NCBI GenBank assembly: GCA_007741555.1
Contig: CP036526.1
Span: forward strand, 5,208,001 to 5,272,000
Direction of reading: 5' to 3'
From: Stieleria marina
GTDB taxonomy: Bacteria > Planctomycetota > Planctomycetia > Pirellulales > Pirellulaceae
Length of the DNA stretch: 64,000 bases
This document shows, piece by piece, positions 1-8,493 of this stretch; positions within the stretch are counted from its first letter, which is position 1, and the number at the start of each line of letters is the position of its first letter. The notes below the pieces were generated by a model. That model searched no databases. It saw nothing but the letters and a program-made list of their open reading frames with translations, and had not been told where the DNA came from. Position numbers and translations under genes: made by a program.

Positions 1-36
1 ATCGAAACATCCAATTCGGTCGACTTGTCACTGGAC

Positions 37-813
37 CTACTGACCACTGGACGTGATCGGACGGATACGGACATAGACCTGAGTCCCTGCCGGTGGCGCC
101 TTGGACATGTCAAACCGAACGACAGGTTTGGGATCGTAGATCGGAAAGCGGTTGTCGGCAATAATGCCGCCGGGACAATCACATGGGCAAGCAATGCAGC
201 CGGTTCCGGATTGGTGGATCGCGCCACTGCCATGAAAAACAAAGTGAGGCGTCCACGGCTTCACGATCGTTTTTTCGTTGACGGTGACCTGTTCGGTGGC
301 GAAGTGCTGGTAGGCTTTTTCGACCCATTTTCCGGACGCGTCTTTCCAAAAGACTGACAGGACGACCGGGTCGCCTTGCAGATAGTCGGCCTCAGTTGTT
401 TCGTTGTCCAATCCGCTGCGTTTTCGTCCGTCCAAAATGCTGTAATGAACACGTGGTCGACACCCCAGTGTGATCAAGCCATCGAAAACTTTTTCGGTAT
501 CCACGTCAACTAGAAAAACAAAGTATCCGGCCATCTTTGCGTCGCCGCCAGCTGCCGTCGCACAGCCTGCAAACGCTTGAATACGCTGACCAAATTCATT
601 GATGCAAGGTTTACCTTCAGGAAACTGCACTTTGGCCGACAACACTAACTCACGCTTCTTTTTGTCAATCGTCACGTTGCCGGATTCAGGCAATTTGGTT
701 TCGTCAAACGACTCGCCACGCACAGCCAACGGCGACGCAACCAACATTGCAATCGCAAGGGCGGAGGACAAAGCTGCGGTTGGCAGCGGATTGATACGAA
801 AATGACTTTTCAT
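37..813 (-). CDS. Secreted YdjY-domain protein
   Basis: A 258-residue protein starting at the ATG at 813. A longer reading frame runs upstream, but this start places a clear signal peptide at the N-terminus: a basic MKSHFR stretch, then a hydrophobic Ala/Leu-rich core ending near AVRGES. The mature part has the layout of the YdjY family, common in planctomycetes: an early VTIDKKKREL strand, a central GYFVFLVDVDTEKVF block, and a late FVFHGSG motif followed by a Cys-rich loop (CIACPCDCPGG) and an IIADN segment. The Cys-rich loop holds four cysteines in ten residues and could bind metal or form disulfides. Catalytic function is unknown. It is presumably exported to the periplasm. Confidence 0.75.
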   Translation of the reverse strand: MKSHFRINPLPTAALSSALAIAMLVASPLAVRGESFDETKLPESGNVTIDKKKRELVLSAKVQFPEGKPCINEFGQRIQAFAGCATAAGGDAKMAGYFVFLVDVDTEKVFDGLITLGCRPRVHYSILDGRKRSGLDNETTEADYLQGDPVVLSVFWKDASGKWVEKAYQHFATEQVTVNEKTIVKPWTPHFVFHGSGAIHQSGTGCIACPCDCPGGIIADNRFPIYDPKPVVRFDMSKAPPAGTQVYVRIRPITSSGQ

Positions 814-1260
814 CTTAAAGTTAGCCGAGTGAGGTTTAAGTAGAGATGGTCGTTGGCGACAGAGAGATTCGGCATGCGAACGGTGCCGCCACGAAGGAAG
901 GACCCACCAATTGGAACTTCCCGGCAACTCGTTTTCAAGGTGTGAAGTCACGCCATGCGCATCCACCACGTCGTGACCGACAAAGTGGTTTTTCTAGTCC
1001 GCCGGAAAACAGCGAGGTGACGTTCTGAGTAAGTGATCGAATCGGACCGTGAAGGCTCCTAAGTAGCCGCAGCAAATCCTTGGGCCCAAAACGGATCATG
1101 CTGCCGGAAGTCTCTCTTCACGCTCTTGTTGCCGAACCAGGCTAAGCTACAACGGAGGTAGAAGCGATTCGATTACGAGTCAACGAGCACGATTCACCAT
1201 CCACACTTGCTCTGGGAGAGTCTGGCTCTCAGGTCCGAAGAGCACCGAAAAAGTTCTGCA
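814..1260. other. Intergenic region between divergent genes
   Basis: About 450 bases between the minus-strand YdjY gene and the plus-strand monooxygenase. It should hold both promoters. I see no convincing gene, repeat or recognisable operator here. Confidence 0.4.
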
Positions 1261-2472
1261 ATGTCAAACCAAACCATCGAAACGAATTGCTGCATCGTCG
1301 GTGGTGGTCCCGCTGGGATGATGCTCGGGCTGCTGCTGGCTCGCGCCGGTGTCGATGTTACCGTTTTGGAAAAACACGGCGATTTTCTGCGTGACTTTCG
1401 TGGCGACACGATCCATCCTTCGACGACCGAGATCCTGAGCGACCTGGGAATGCTGGATGACTTTCTGGCTCTCAACCCGCAACGATTGCCAACGCTGTCC
1501 GTGGAATTCAATGGGCAAGAATTCGTCGGCCCCGACTTCACGGCGCTTTCGACCAAGTGCCCATTCATCGCGATGATCCCGCAGTGGGATTTTTTAAGCT
1601 TGTTGGAATCACACGCGTCACGGCATCCTAACTTTCGATTGCGAATGAACACGGAGGTCGTCGGTTTGACGCAGTCGTCGGAGCGAGTCTCCGGCGTGGT
1701 CACCAAGACCGATCATGGTGAATTGAAAGTAAACGCTTCGTTGATCATTGCAGCTGACGGGCGGCGTTCGATCGTTCGCGAAGCTTCGCAATTGCCAATG
1801 CGCGAATTCGGTGTACCGATCGATGTGCTTTGGTTCCGGATTGGCAGGCCCGAATCAAACACGGCCCATCTACTCGGTCACATCCGGAACGACAATATGA
1901 TGGTCACGATCGATCGCGGGCAGTACATCCAAGCTGGCGTTTTGATCCCCAAAGGAAACTTTGATGCGATCCGCGACCAAGGGCTAGATGCGTTTCGCGA
2001 GCGAATCGTTGGCATCGTTCCTGATTTGCGATCTCAAGTTCATTCGATTGAAAGTTGGGATCAGATCAAGCTACTCACAGTGCAGATCAATCGTCTGGAC
2101 AAGTGGCATCGCCCAGGTTTGCTGTGTATCGGCGACGCTGCCCACGCGATGTCTCCCGCTGGCGGAGTTGGCATCAATTTGGCGATTCAGGATGCGGTTG
2201 CCACTGCCAATCTGTTGTCCGCAAAACTTGTCGCCGGGAATGTCCAAAACGACGACTTGCAAGCCGTCCAACGGCGCCGAATGTGGCCAACTAAAGTCAC
2301 CCAGCGCATGCAGGTCGTCGCTCACCGATATCTCGTGGGTGGTCGTCCGCGATTTGGACTGGAAAAGGTTTTCCGACTCCTACTCTGGCTCGGTCGTCCC
2401 ATCATCCCTGGACTTGCTGCACGCATGATCGGTATCGGCATCCGCTCGGAGCGAGTAACACGAAACGACTGA
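1261..2472 (+). CDS. FAD-dependent monooxygenase (UbiH/PHBH family)
   Basis: A 403-residue flavoprotein monooxygenase of the aromatic hydroxylase type, expected to use FAD and NAD(P)H to hydroxylate an aromatic or polyketide-like substrate. The start at 1261 places the dinucleotide-binding motif GGGPAGMMLG immediately after the N-terminus. The acidic end of the second strand follows (VTVLEKHGDF), then the conserved arginine segment (RDFRGDTI), the DG motif (IIAADGRRS) near residue 165, and the GD motif for FAD ribityl binding (CIGDAAHAMSPAGGVGIN) near residue 290. Length and motif order are normal for the family. The substrate cannot be read from the sequence. It stands alone on the plus strand, with no pathway partner beside it. 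Confidence 0.85.
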   Translation: MSNQTIETNCCIVGGGPAGMMLGLLLARAGVDVTVLEKHGDFLRDFRGDTIHPSTTEILSDLGMLDDFLALNPQRLPTLSVEFNGQEFVGPDFTALSTKCPFIAMIPQWDFLSLLESHASRHPNFRLRMNTEVVGLTQSSERVSGVVTKTDHGELKVNASLIIAADGRRSIVREASQLPMREFGVPIDVLWFRIGRPESNTAHLLGHIRNDNMMVTIDRGQYIQAGVLIPKGNFDAIRDQGLDAFRERIVGIVPDLRSQVHSIESWDQIKLLTVQINRLDKWHRPGLLCIGDAAHAMSPAGGVGINLAIQDAVATANLLSAKLVAGNVQNDDLQAVQRRRMWPTKVTQRMQVVAHRYLVGGRPRFGLEKVFRLLLWLGRPIIPGLAARMIGIGIRSERVTRND

Positions 2473-2484
2473 GAATGCTCTCTC

Positions 2485-2836
2485 TCATGCGTGGTGTCTG
2501 TTCTCTGGATCAGAAAGCACTAGGCCGAATCTCTTTTTGACGACAAAGGGTTCGTTCGCCTTTAGCGGAATGGCGCAAGCCATCTGGTCCCTGACGCACC
2601 GGACAGCTCGCACCGTCCCGCTGACAGTTGGCTCCGATTCAAAAAGTAACTTTGCCCGAGGAAAGCCCCCCCATCTTTCTGACCACCCGGACAGGTTGCT
2701 TGGCCGCTGATCGGCCGGTGCCAATCTCATACAAGCGACACAATCGATTAGGCCGCCCAGAGACAATTGTCCTGCTGCGAATTGGTGTACGCCCGTTGTC
2801 GATACATGAGGCAAGCTTTGGCATTGCGAGCGCCAT
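2485..2836 (-). pseudogene. Possible frameshifted small gene
   Basis: Two overlapping minus-strand frames each look protein-like over half their length. One gives a basic N-terminal part containing KQPVRVVRKM. The other gives a C-terminal part containing AKLLFESEPTV and FVVKKRFGLVL. They meet at a run of seven G (minus strand) near 2666-2672, where one inserted or lost base would join them. The joined product would be about 115 residues, with a beta-rich character that could suit a PilZ-like fold, but I do not recognise a family. It may equally be non-coding. Confidence 0.25.
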
Positions 2837-2857
2837 ACCGTTTCTCAGGGCGCACCA

Positions 2858-4156
2858 ATGTGCAAGACAGGAACCTCTATGACACCTCAGCTATCTACCA
2901 AAATGTCCGGCAACAATACCATCGTTCTTCCCGAATCGATGCAAGATTTGGAATCAGGCATCGCTGCCCCAACCGACGATTCGTGTTTGGCGACTTCCGA
3001 CGCAACTCCGGACGACGCGTTGCCAAAACAGCCGGTCAAGATCACTACCAGAGTCTTGCATGTCGTCAACGGCGAGCACTTCTCGGGTGCGGAACGGGTG
3101 CAATCGCACCTTGGTCGCTGCTTGCCGCGATTTGGCGTCGCAGCGGACTTTGCATGCGTCAAACCAGGCAGCTTTTCCGAAATGGTTCACGCCAACAAGG
3201 GACAGTGGGGACGTTGCTTCGATACGGAGATGACCAAGCGATTTGATCTTCGCCCGGTCCTACAACTGAAGAAATTAGTTCAAACCGAAAACTACGATCT
3301 TCTTCACGCGCATACTCCTCGCACCGCCATGATCACATCGGTGGCATCACGCATGCTGGGTATCCCGTGGGTCTATCACGTTCACAGTCCCACCGCTCGT
3401 GATTCGGCACGACCGCTGGCAAATCAGATTAATGCCTGGACCGAGAAACTGTCGCTGTCGAATTGCTCGCACTTGATCACGGTCTCGCATAGTCTGCGCG
3501 ACGATTGCATTCACAATGGCTTTGCTGAACACAAAGTCACAGTCGTTCACAACGGAGTTCCCGAAATACGTCCGGCCCGTACCGCCACCCCACAACCCAA
3601 TGGTGAATGGGTGATCGGGATGATCGCGTTGATGCGTCCGCGAAAAGGCTTGGACGTTGCGCTGGACGCGATCGCAGAACTGAAAGACCTAAATGTCAAA
3701 CTGCGGATCATTGGTCCGTTTGAAACCAGCGGCTACGAATCGATCGTTAACGAACAGATCCAACGCCTAGGTATTCAGGACCGTATCGAGCGAGTCGGAT
3801 TTGTCGACGATGTGCCTGCGGAGTTGTCAAAGCTGGATGCCATGGTATTGCCAAGCCTCTTCGGCGAAGGACTCCCGATGGTTGTGTTGGAATCCATGGC
3901 TGCGGCCGTTCCGGTCATCGCCACGCGTGTTGAAGGAACTCCCGAAGCGATCACCGACGGCGTCGAAGGTCTGCTGGCAGAACCGAATGATGCGGGCAGT
4001 CTCTCTTTGAGAATCCGAGAACTTGCGACAGGCAAGTACGATTGGACAACCCTGTCCGAAGCAGCGTTTCGCCGACACGCAGCGGAGTTTAGCGACACCG
4101 CGATGGCCAGCGGAACTGCCAAAGTCTACGACAAACTTCTTTCTGACAAACGCTAG
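2858..4156 (+). CDS. Glycosyltransferase family 4 protein
   Basis: A 432-residue GT-B glycosyltransferase that would transfer a sugar from a nucleotide donor during polysaccharide or glycolipid synthesis. The N-terminal acceptor domain begins near residue 65 with VLHVVNGEHFSGAERV and contains the typical HAHTPR and VYHVHSP segments. The C-terminal donor domain starts near residue 245 (IGMIALMRPRKGLD). It carries the GT4 signature SLFGEGLPMVVLESMA followed by GTPEAI, whose first E is expected to contact the donor. The first 55 or so residues are low-complexity and not conserved-looking. An alternative ATG at 2879 has an AGGA six bases upstream and may be the true start. No other polysaccharide genes are adjacent. 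Confidence 0.85.
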   Translation: MCKTGTSMTPQLSTKMSGNNTIVLPESMQDLESGIAAPTDDSCLATSDATPDDALPKQPVKITTRVLHVVNGEHFSGAERVQSHLGRCLPRFGVAADFACVKPGSFSEMVHANKGQWGRCFDTEMTKRFDLRPVLQLKKLVQTENYDLLHAHTPRTAMITSVASRMLGIPWVYHVHSPTARDSARPLANQINAWTEKLSLSNCSHLITVSHSLRDDCIHNGFAEHKVTVVHNGVPEIRPARTATPQPNGEWVIGMIALMRPRKGLDVALDAIAELKDLNVKLRIIGPFETSGYESIVNEQIQRLGIQDRIERVGFVDDVPAELSKLDAMVLPSLFGEGLPMVVLESMAAAVPVIATRVEGTPEAITDGVEGLLAEPNDAGSLSLRIRELATGKYDWTTLSEAAFRRHAAEFSDTAMASGTAKVYDKLLSDKR

Positions 4157-4275
4157 TTAGCTGCCGAGCGGCGCCGGGCCATGCAGCACGTCCGAACGGA
4201 CCGACAATCACCCAAGAGCCCGCACTGCCATCACCCGAGACAGTGCGAGCTAGAGAAAGCAATCGCGCTGCGGAA

Positions 4276-4941
4276 TCAGATATTCAGATAGCGCTCACCA
4301 TTCATCGGCACGTTTCGCAGCCTTTCGGATCGCGATGCGGTCGGTGGCGAGTAAGGGACGCGATTTCGTTGGACACGTGACTGCATCGGAAACGGCGATG
4401 GCAACGATGGTTGTTCCATCGGCTGCAGGTCGTTTGGAAAGGATTGATCGTTGGGCGGCAAACTCCCGCGTCCGCGTGGAATTTCGTAAGACCGCTCTGC
4501 TCCACCGCGGTTGCGGTTTCTGGTCATGCTGCCGCTGGAGTGGCCGTGCATATCGCGGCAGGCACCTCGATGTGCGTGCCCGTGGTCTTGCCGCTGCGCA
4601 TCCCCATACAAACGTGGCGGTTGATCGTAAACGCCGAAGTTCGGATTCTGCATCATCCGGTGCTCGCGTGATTGCGGACTGTTGTACGCGGAGTAACCAC
4701 TTTGCCTCCCGCGGTAGTTGCGCGTATCGCGAGGACTGGGCGAGGGATACGCCAGTGATTGGCGGTCAGTCTGTCGCCTGAATCCGCCGGAAACGTTAGG
4801 CGGCATACCATCGGGCTCACCAAAGCCTTCCCCCATGTGCCCACCATGATTTGCGTGGCAAGCCGGGCCGCACGCAGACTGCGCCAACACTTCGCTCGCA
4901 GTCATCAGCACGCCAGCAGCCAACAGTAGTCGAATTCGCAT
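4276..4941 (-). CDS. Secreted His/Arg/Pro-rich protein of unknown function
   Basis: A 221-residue protein beginning at the ATG at 4941, chosen because it starts a clear signal peptide (MRIRLLLAAGVLMTASEVLAQ). The mature protein is low-complexity, rich in Arg, Pro, Ser, Gly and His. It starts with a Cys/His patch (CGPACHANHGGH) and has a second His-rich patch in the middle (QDHGHAHRGACRDMHGHS). These could bind metal, but there is no recognisable fold. No family was recognised. The frame could extend upstream to 5082, but the extra residues add nothing plausible. Confidence 0.5.
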   Translation of the reverse strand: MRIRLLLAAGVLMTASEVLAQSACGPACHANHGGHMGEGFGEPDGMPPNVSGGFRRQTDRQSLAYPSPSPRDTRNYRGRQSGYSAYNSPQSREHRMMQNPNFGVYDQPPRLYGDAQRQDHGHAHRGACRDMHGHSSGSMTRNRNRGGAERSYEIPRGRGSLPPNDQSFPNDLQPMEQPSLPSPFPMQSRVQRNRVPYSPPTASRSERLRNVPMNGERYLNI

Positions 4942-5674
4942 GTTCAATGTCCAAGGGGGAAAGAGCACTGCTTGGTCAAGCAGCCGCAAGCAATGAACTA
5001 GACGCCATGTGAAGAGCAAAAGCAGCGATCGACAAAACGTGTTCGCAACCACCGCCAACAGATTTCGTTGGTATCCGTTCAAGCGAGCGCATTGTTCGTG
5101 GACTGCAAAGGACAGTCAACGTGCAGACTGAATCTCGTCCTGCATCATCTTTCAACAAACATAGTTCCTTAATGTCGTGAAACTCAGCGCGTACGTGCAA
5201 TCCAAAGTCGCGATTTCGACAAAGCCAACGTAAACAACGCAGCTTGTTTGCGGATTGCGTTGTCGATCCAGTGCATCGATGCTTCGACTATTTCACGCGA
5301 ATTCGCAGCCAAATTCGCGAGAGTATAACGTTCGATTCGCCCTCGTCACACTGAGACAGTCGGTGGGCAATCGAAGCTGGGTTGCCTATCGAACGGTTAC
5401 ACCGAGGGTCTGGTTGACGGAGTGCGCACCGATGCCCTGTCTTCAATCAGCCGGTGCGGCCTTTCACTTGCATTTCAGAAAGAAATGCCACTGTCTCTCT
5501 CGACGATAGCGGCGTTTGATTTGTCTACGTTGCCAGCTTTCTACTTAACTGACTGATTCCGAAACACAGGGACTTGCCTAGCGTGACGTTTCTTGCTGAA
5601 GATTACTTGTTTGTATTAAACCACTGCATGGGCGCTGTGTTCATTGCGAAATTGAAACAAGCGGTTCCGATTGA
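4942..5674. other. Long region without a recognised gene
   Basis: About 730 bases upstream of the secreted protein gene and downstream of the PIN/GNAT remnant. Short frames exist on both strands, but none shows a plausible protein, ribosome-binding site or motif. It may contain further decayed sequence. Confidence 0.4.
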
Positions 5675-5845
5675 CTAGCGGTCAGCATCAAGACGCTCAT
5701 AAGCGCGAGAGCCGATGGTGACGGAACGACTTTGTTGGTCCGTTAGCTTGATGTAGGCGTTGACTGACGATCCGCACAAAGTCGTTTCGTCGGCGGACTG
5801 GATTGTCGCCAGGGATCCGCCGTTGATTGCCAGCAGCGAAGCCAT
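5675..5845 (-). CDS. Possible small ORF inside the GNAT remnant region
   Basis: A 56-codon ATG frame (begins MASLLAING, contains SVTIGSRAYERLD) lies in a different frame from the GNAT-like remnant it overlaps. Its composition looks like a folded protein more than the remnant frame does over the same stretch. It has no recognised family. It could be the end of a separate decayed gene or chance. Confidence 0.2.
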   Translation of the reverse strand: MASLLAINGGSLATIQSADETTLCGSSVNAYIKLTDQQSRSVTIGSRAYERLDADR

Positions 5846-6005
5846 CGCAATCCAACTTCAGGGAGTTAAATATTTCATCTTCGCAATTCAGTTCGTGGCA
5901 AAGGCCCAGACGGACCGCTCGAGGAGGTGAAACATCTTGCGGTGTCAGTCCACGAACCAATGCAATTGCGTCAGCAGGAAAGAGCCCCCGCGCCCGAGTT
6001 GGATT
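5697..6005 (-). pseudogene. Frameshifted GNAT-like tail of a PIN-GNAT fusion
   Basis: Directly after the PIN domain, a second minus-strand frame reads ARGLFPADAIALVRGLTPQ and then PPRAVRLGLCHELNC and IFNSLKLDCDGF. This matches my recollection of the linker and first strand of proteins in which a PIN domain is fused to a GNAT acetyltransferase. The switch of frame falls in the G-rich stretch near 6000, so a single-base indel would restore the fusion. Beyond about 5840 the frame stops resembling an acetyltransferase and ends at 5697, far short of a full GNAT domain, so the gene appears both frameshifted and truncated. Confidence 0.5.
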
Positions 6006-6388
6006 CGCCCTAGCTTCTTGTGCATGCGATCGTCATTTGTAACCAAATAGTTAACAGCATTTCGCTCTACTGCGGCGATCAACTCGTAGTCAACCGAGTT
6101 GTTTGTCCCTGGCTGAGGAGCACCTAGCCGGTTGTACAATGTTTGCGGAACAGCAGGCGGCAACGGGAGGGTTTCGTATTTGGCAAGAAGCTGTTGGCGC
6201 CATTCACGTCGCGTCTCATCGCGATCGCCTAGCAATTCCCGAACGGACGAAGGGTGAATGTACGCAGAGAATTTCGCTGCCGACAAAAGTCCAATCAACT
6301 GAGTCATGACAGGGGTAGTCGGCACCACATCGGCAATACTGGTGGGCTCTGCTGGAATGAGAATCTTAGTATCTAGCAAAAAACGCAT
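5945..6388 (-). CDS. PIN-domain protein (probable nuclease)
   Basis: A 147-residue frame with PIN-domain features: the N-terminal acidic strand LLDTKILIPAE, a central SSVRELLGD helix with the second acidic position, and the late VDYELIAAVERNAVNYLVTNDD block with the remaining acidic residues for divalent metal. PIN domains usually cleave RNA and are often toxins, but no antitoxin-like gene lies next to it. The last dozen residues (after RIQLGRG) are out of frame with the expected continuation into a GNAT-like domain, so the native protein was probably longer. The isolated PIN domain might still fold. Confidence 0.65.
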   Translation of the reverse strand: MRFLLDTKILIPAEPTSIADVVPTTPVMTQLIGLLSAAKFSAYIHPSSVRELLGDRDETRREWRQQLLAKYETLPLPPAVPQTLYNRLGAPQPGTNNSVDYELIAAVERNAVNYLVTNDDRMHKKLGRIQLGRGGSFLLTQLHWFVD

Positions 6389-7146
6389 GACAATTCAGAT
6401 CTTCAGTTGGACACTAGACCGAAATTCTAGCGTTCGTAGAGGTTCCACCAAATCACCGAAACCTGCATGAAAATCGCCCGGCAAAGGCAGATGGGTCGGG
6501 CCTAAAAATGAAATGAGTCAGATGATCAAAGGGGATCAGGCTTCTTTGTCCGGATTGGAGGCCCGTCTCCTTTTCTTGTCCGATCGTAACAGGGATCGGC
6601 TTCAGCTGCTGTTTCGAGAACCGCTCGTTCATTGGCATTGCCTTTCGGTTTCGCAACGGTCAAACACTCATGCATTTCGTTAAGCGGCCCCAATTGATAT
6701 AGCCCAAATCAGTGCCTGGTGTCTTTCTTCCTTACGTTGGTTCCGACGGCTCTTGAACGTCTGATTGCCCGTTGCCCCGCTGCTGGCTCTCGGGAGAAAA
6801 GCCAGCTTGTGAATGCGTGAACAATGGCATCTCTTTTTCACGGATCTTCTTAGCAGCCGGATCCGGGAAAACCCGTACAACCGGACCTCCAGCAATGGAG
6901 GGAGGCGAGCGAAACGGACAAAACGGAGTTCCGCTTTGCAATGGCGAATTAACCTTCAACGTCAAGTTCCATTCCAAAGGTAACCCAGTGAAAGCGTACT
7001 CGATGTCGCCTGAGCACGACGAAGGCGTTCCCGTCGTTTCAGCGGGCTCCGATTCGGCGACCAGCAAAGCTGCAGGTCAGGTTATCGGCAGCTGTTGGAC
7101 GCAGCGCAGCAACAGCTGATCCGACAAGCTAATCGGAATCCCCTGT
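6389..7146. other. Region without a confident gene
   Basis: About 760 bases. A plus-strand frame from about 6895 to 7119 (includes GELTFNVKFHSKGN and SMSPEHDEGVPV) looks partly protein-like. It ends at a TGA in the same frame as the membrane protein that starts at 7147, so it may be its broken N-terminal half. The rest shows nothing I recognise. Confidence 0.3.
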
Positions 7147-7581
7147 GTGCTATTTGGAATCGCGACGATCGCGGGTGGCTTTTGGATTCCCGATGCAAGG
7201 CCCGGTGAAGTAGCGTCCAGTCTTGTCGTATTCAGCATCCTTGGTGGAGGCTTGATCCTGTTTGGACTCACGATTCTGCTTTTGAAAAAGCTCTCGAAAC
7301 AGTACGGCACAGAAGCTACGGATGCAGGACTGAAGTACATCACCAAAAAAACGGAGACTTCGTTTCTATGGGGCGAGATCGACAAAGTCTTGGTTGGCCG
7401 ATTCTGTCCGAGCCGCGTGTCAGAGCCCCAGACGTTTCTCACGATCGAGCCATCCGGCGGCAAAGCATTCAAGCTGCGAAGCAGTTTTGATGGCGATGCC
7501 GAGATCGTAATCAATCAAATCCTGACGCACTGCGACTACATCGTTCGTAACCCAGAGTCCTACAATAAAAACACGAAGTAG
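7147..7581 (+). CDS. Two-TM membrane protein of unknown function
   Basis: A 144-residue frame with a GTG at 7147 as first possible common start. Two hydrophobic segments (about residues 1-17 and 25-46, the latter VVFSILGGGLILFGLTILLL) are followed by a soluble beta-rich domain (GLKYITKKTETSFLWGEID, then TFLTIEPSGGKAFKLR) that could be PH-like. The first membrane segment appears to begin before the GTG. In the same frame a TGA lies at 7117, just upstream, after a stretch that also looks coding, so the present gene may be a truncated version. A related-looking decayed gene follows at 7681. Confidence 0.45.
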   Translation: MLFGIATIAGGFWIPDARPGEVASSLVVFSILGGGLILFGLTILLLKKLSKQYGTEATDAGLKYITKKTETSFLWGEIDKVLVGRFCPSRVSEPQTFLTIEPSGGKAFKLRSSFDGDAEIVINQILTHCDYIVRNPESYNKNTK

Positions 7582-7680
7582 TCCGCTAGCGGATTTCCTG
7601 ACATGAACGAAGAACTCAACTAATCGGTTTGCCCAGACCTACCTCAATACAGCTCGATCAAAGCAGCTTGTCCTGTTCGG

Positions 7681-8170
7681 ATGCCATCGCGTTCGACCTT
7701 GCTTTCCATCGGCACGTTTCTTCTTTCGTGGTTTGTAGTCGGTGCAGCTGCGGCAGCCTTGCTAAAGGGCGTGATGAAATTGCCTGAAGCGGAAGCCCGG
7801 GTAGCGGCATGGCCATCGCGTTGGTGATCGCCCCCAACTTCGTTTTGATCGTGCGACCGCTGACGAATTTTCCCAGCAGCCCTTATTCGTTTTCGATGGC
7901 GGCATTCACTACAAGGAAAAAGTCCGCTACATGATCAGTTCCGGCCACTTGATGACGCTTTATTCAGCCATGCGACAAGTGTCGGTCCCTTGGAGGCTGT
8001 CATCTGATTTCACGACCAAGGAAGTCAAACGCTAGGGGCAGGTGTCGGTCGAAGCGTCCGTTAAGATTTCTGATGGGCGAAAGATTGTTGTGTCGACGGA
8101 ACACGGTGCTGAATCGGGTGCTGCAATCACAACTCTGATCAACAAGCTAGGTCGAACGAGCGAAGAGTAG
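7681..8170 (+). pseudogene. Decayed membrane-protein gene with two frameshifts and an internal stop
   Basis: Three plus-strand frames together make one protein-like reading. An ATG at 7681 begins a frame with a membrane segment (LLSIGTFLLSWFVVGAAA), which ends at TGA 7825. A second frame from about 7800 gives another membrane segment (MAIALVIAPNFVLIV). A third frame from about 7853 gives a soluble part (LFVFDGGIHYKEKVRYMI), is interrupted by TAG at 8033, and resumes (GQVSVEASVKISDGRKIVV) to TAG at 8168. The two-TM plus soluble layout resembles the gene just upstream, so it may be a degenerate paralogue. No intact version is present here. Confidence 0.55.
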
Positions 8171-8493
8171 ATCCTGACTGAACGACGACGATTGATCGCA
8201 GACGGATATCAATTGCCGTTGCGAGTGCGTTAACATGGCAGTTTCGACACGTCGTCTGAAATTAGTTTCGAATGCTCTGTCGACAGGCGAGCTTCACCTG
8301 AGGCTTCGCTAGCATTCCCCGCTTCGCAAACTCGAAGTGAATTTCCGGATCAGGTTCCAATTGAGCAAAACCGGATAAAAACAGACGCTCAGTCGACCAC
8401 CATTAGAGAGGGTCGACCAGCTTTCTATTGCCGGGCCAGTTTCTTGCGTGCTATAGGATCCATTGATGGTCCTGTAAACAACGGAGTGAGAGC
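8171..8493. other. Intergenic region upstream of DUF1353 lipoprotein gene
   Basis: About 320 bases between the pseudogene and the lipoprotein gene. It presumably holds the lipoprotein promoter. I see no gene or clear element. Confidence 0.4.

Noticed and set aside
2819-2834. Sigma-54-like site before the glycosyltransferase gene
   Set aside because: TGGCATTGCGAGCGCC has correct spacing but only 7 of 11 positions and a poor -12 box; not above background.
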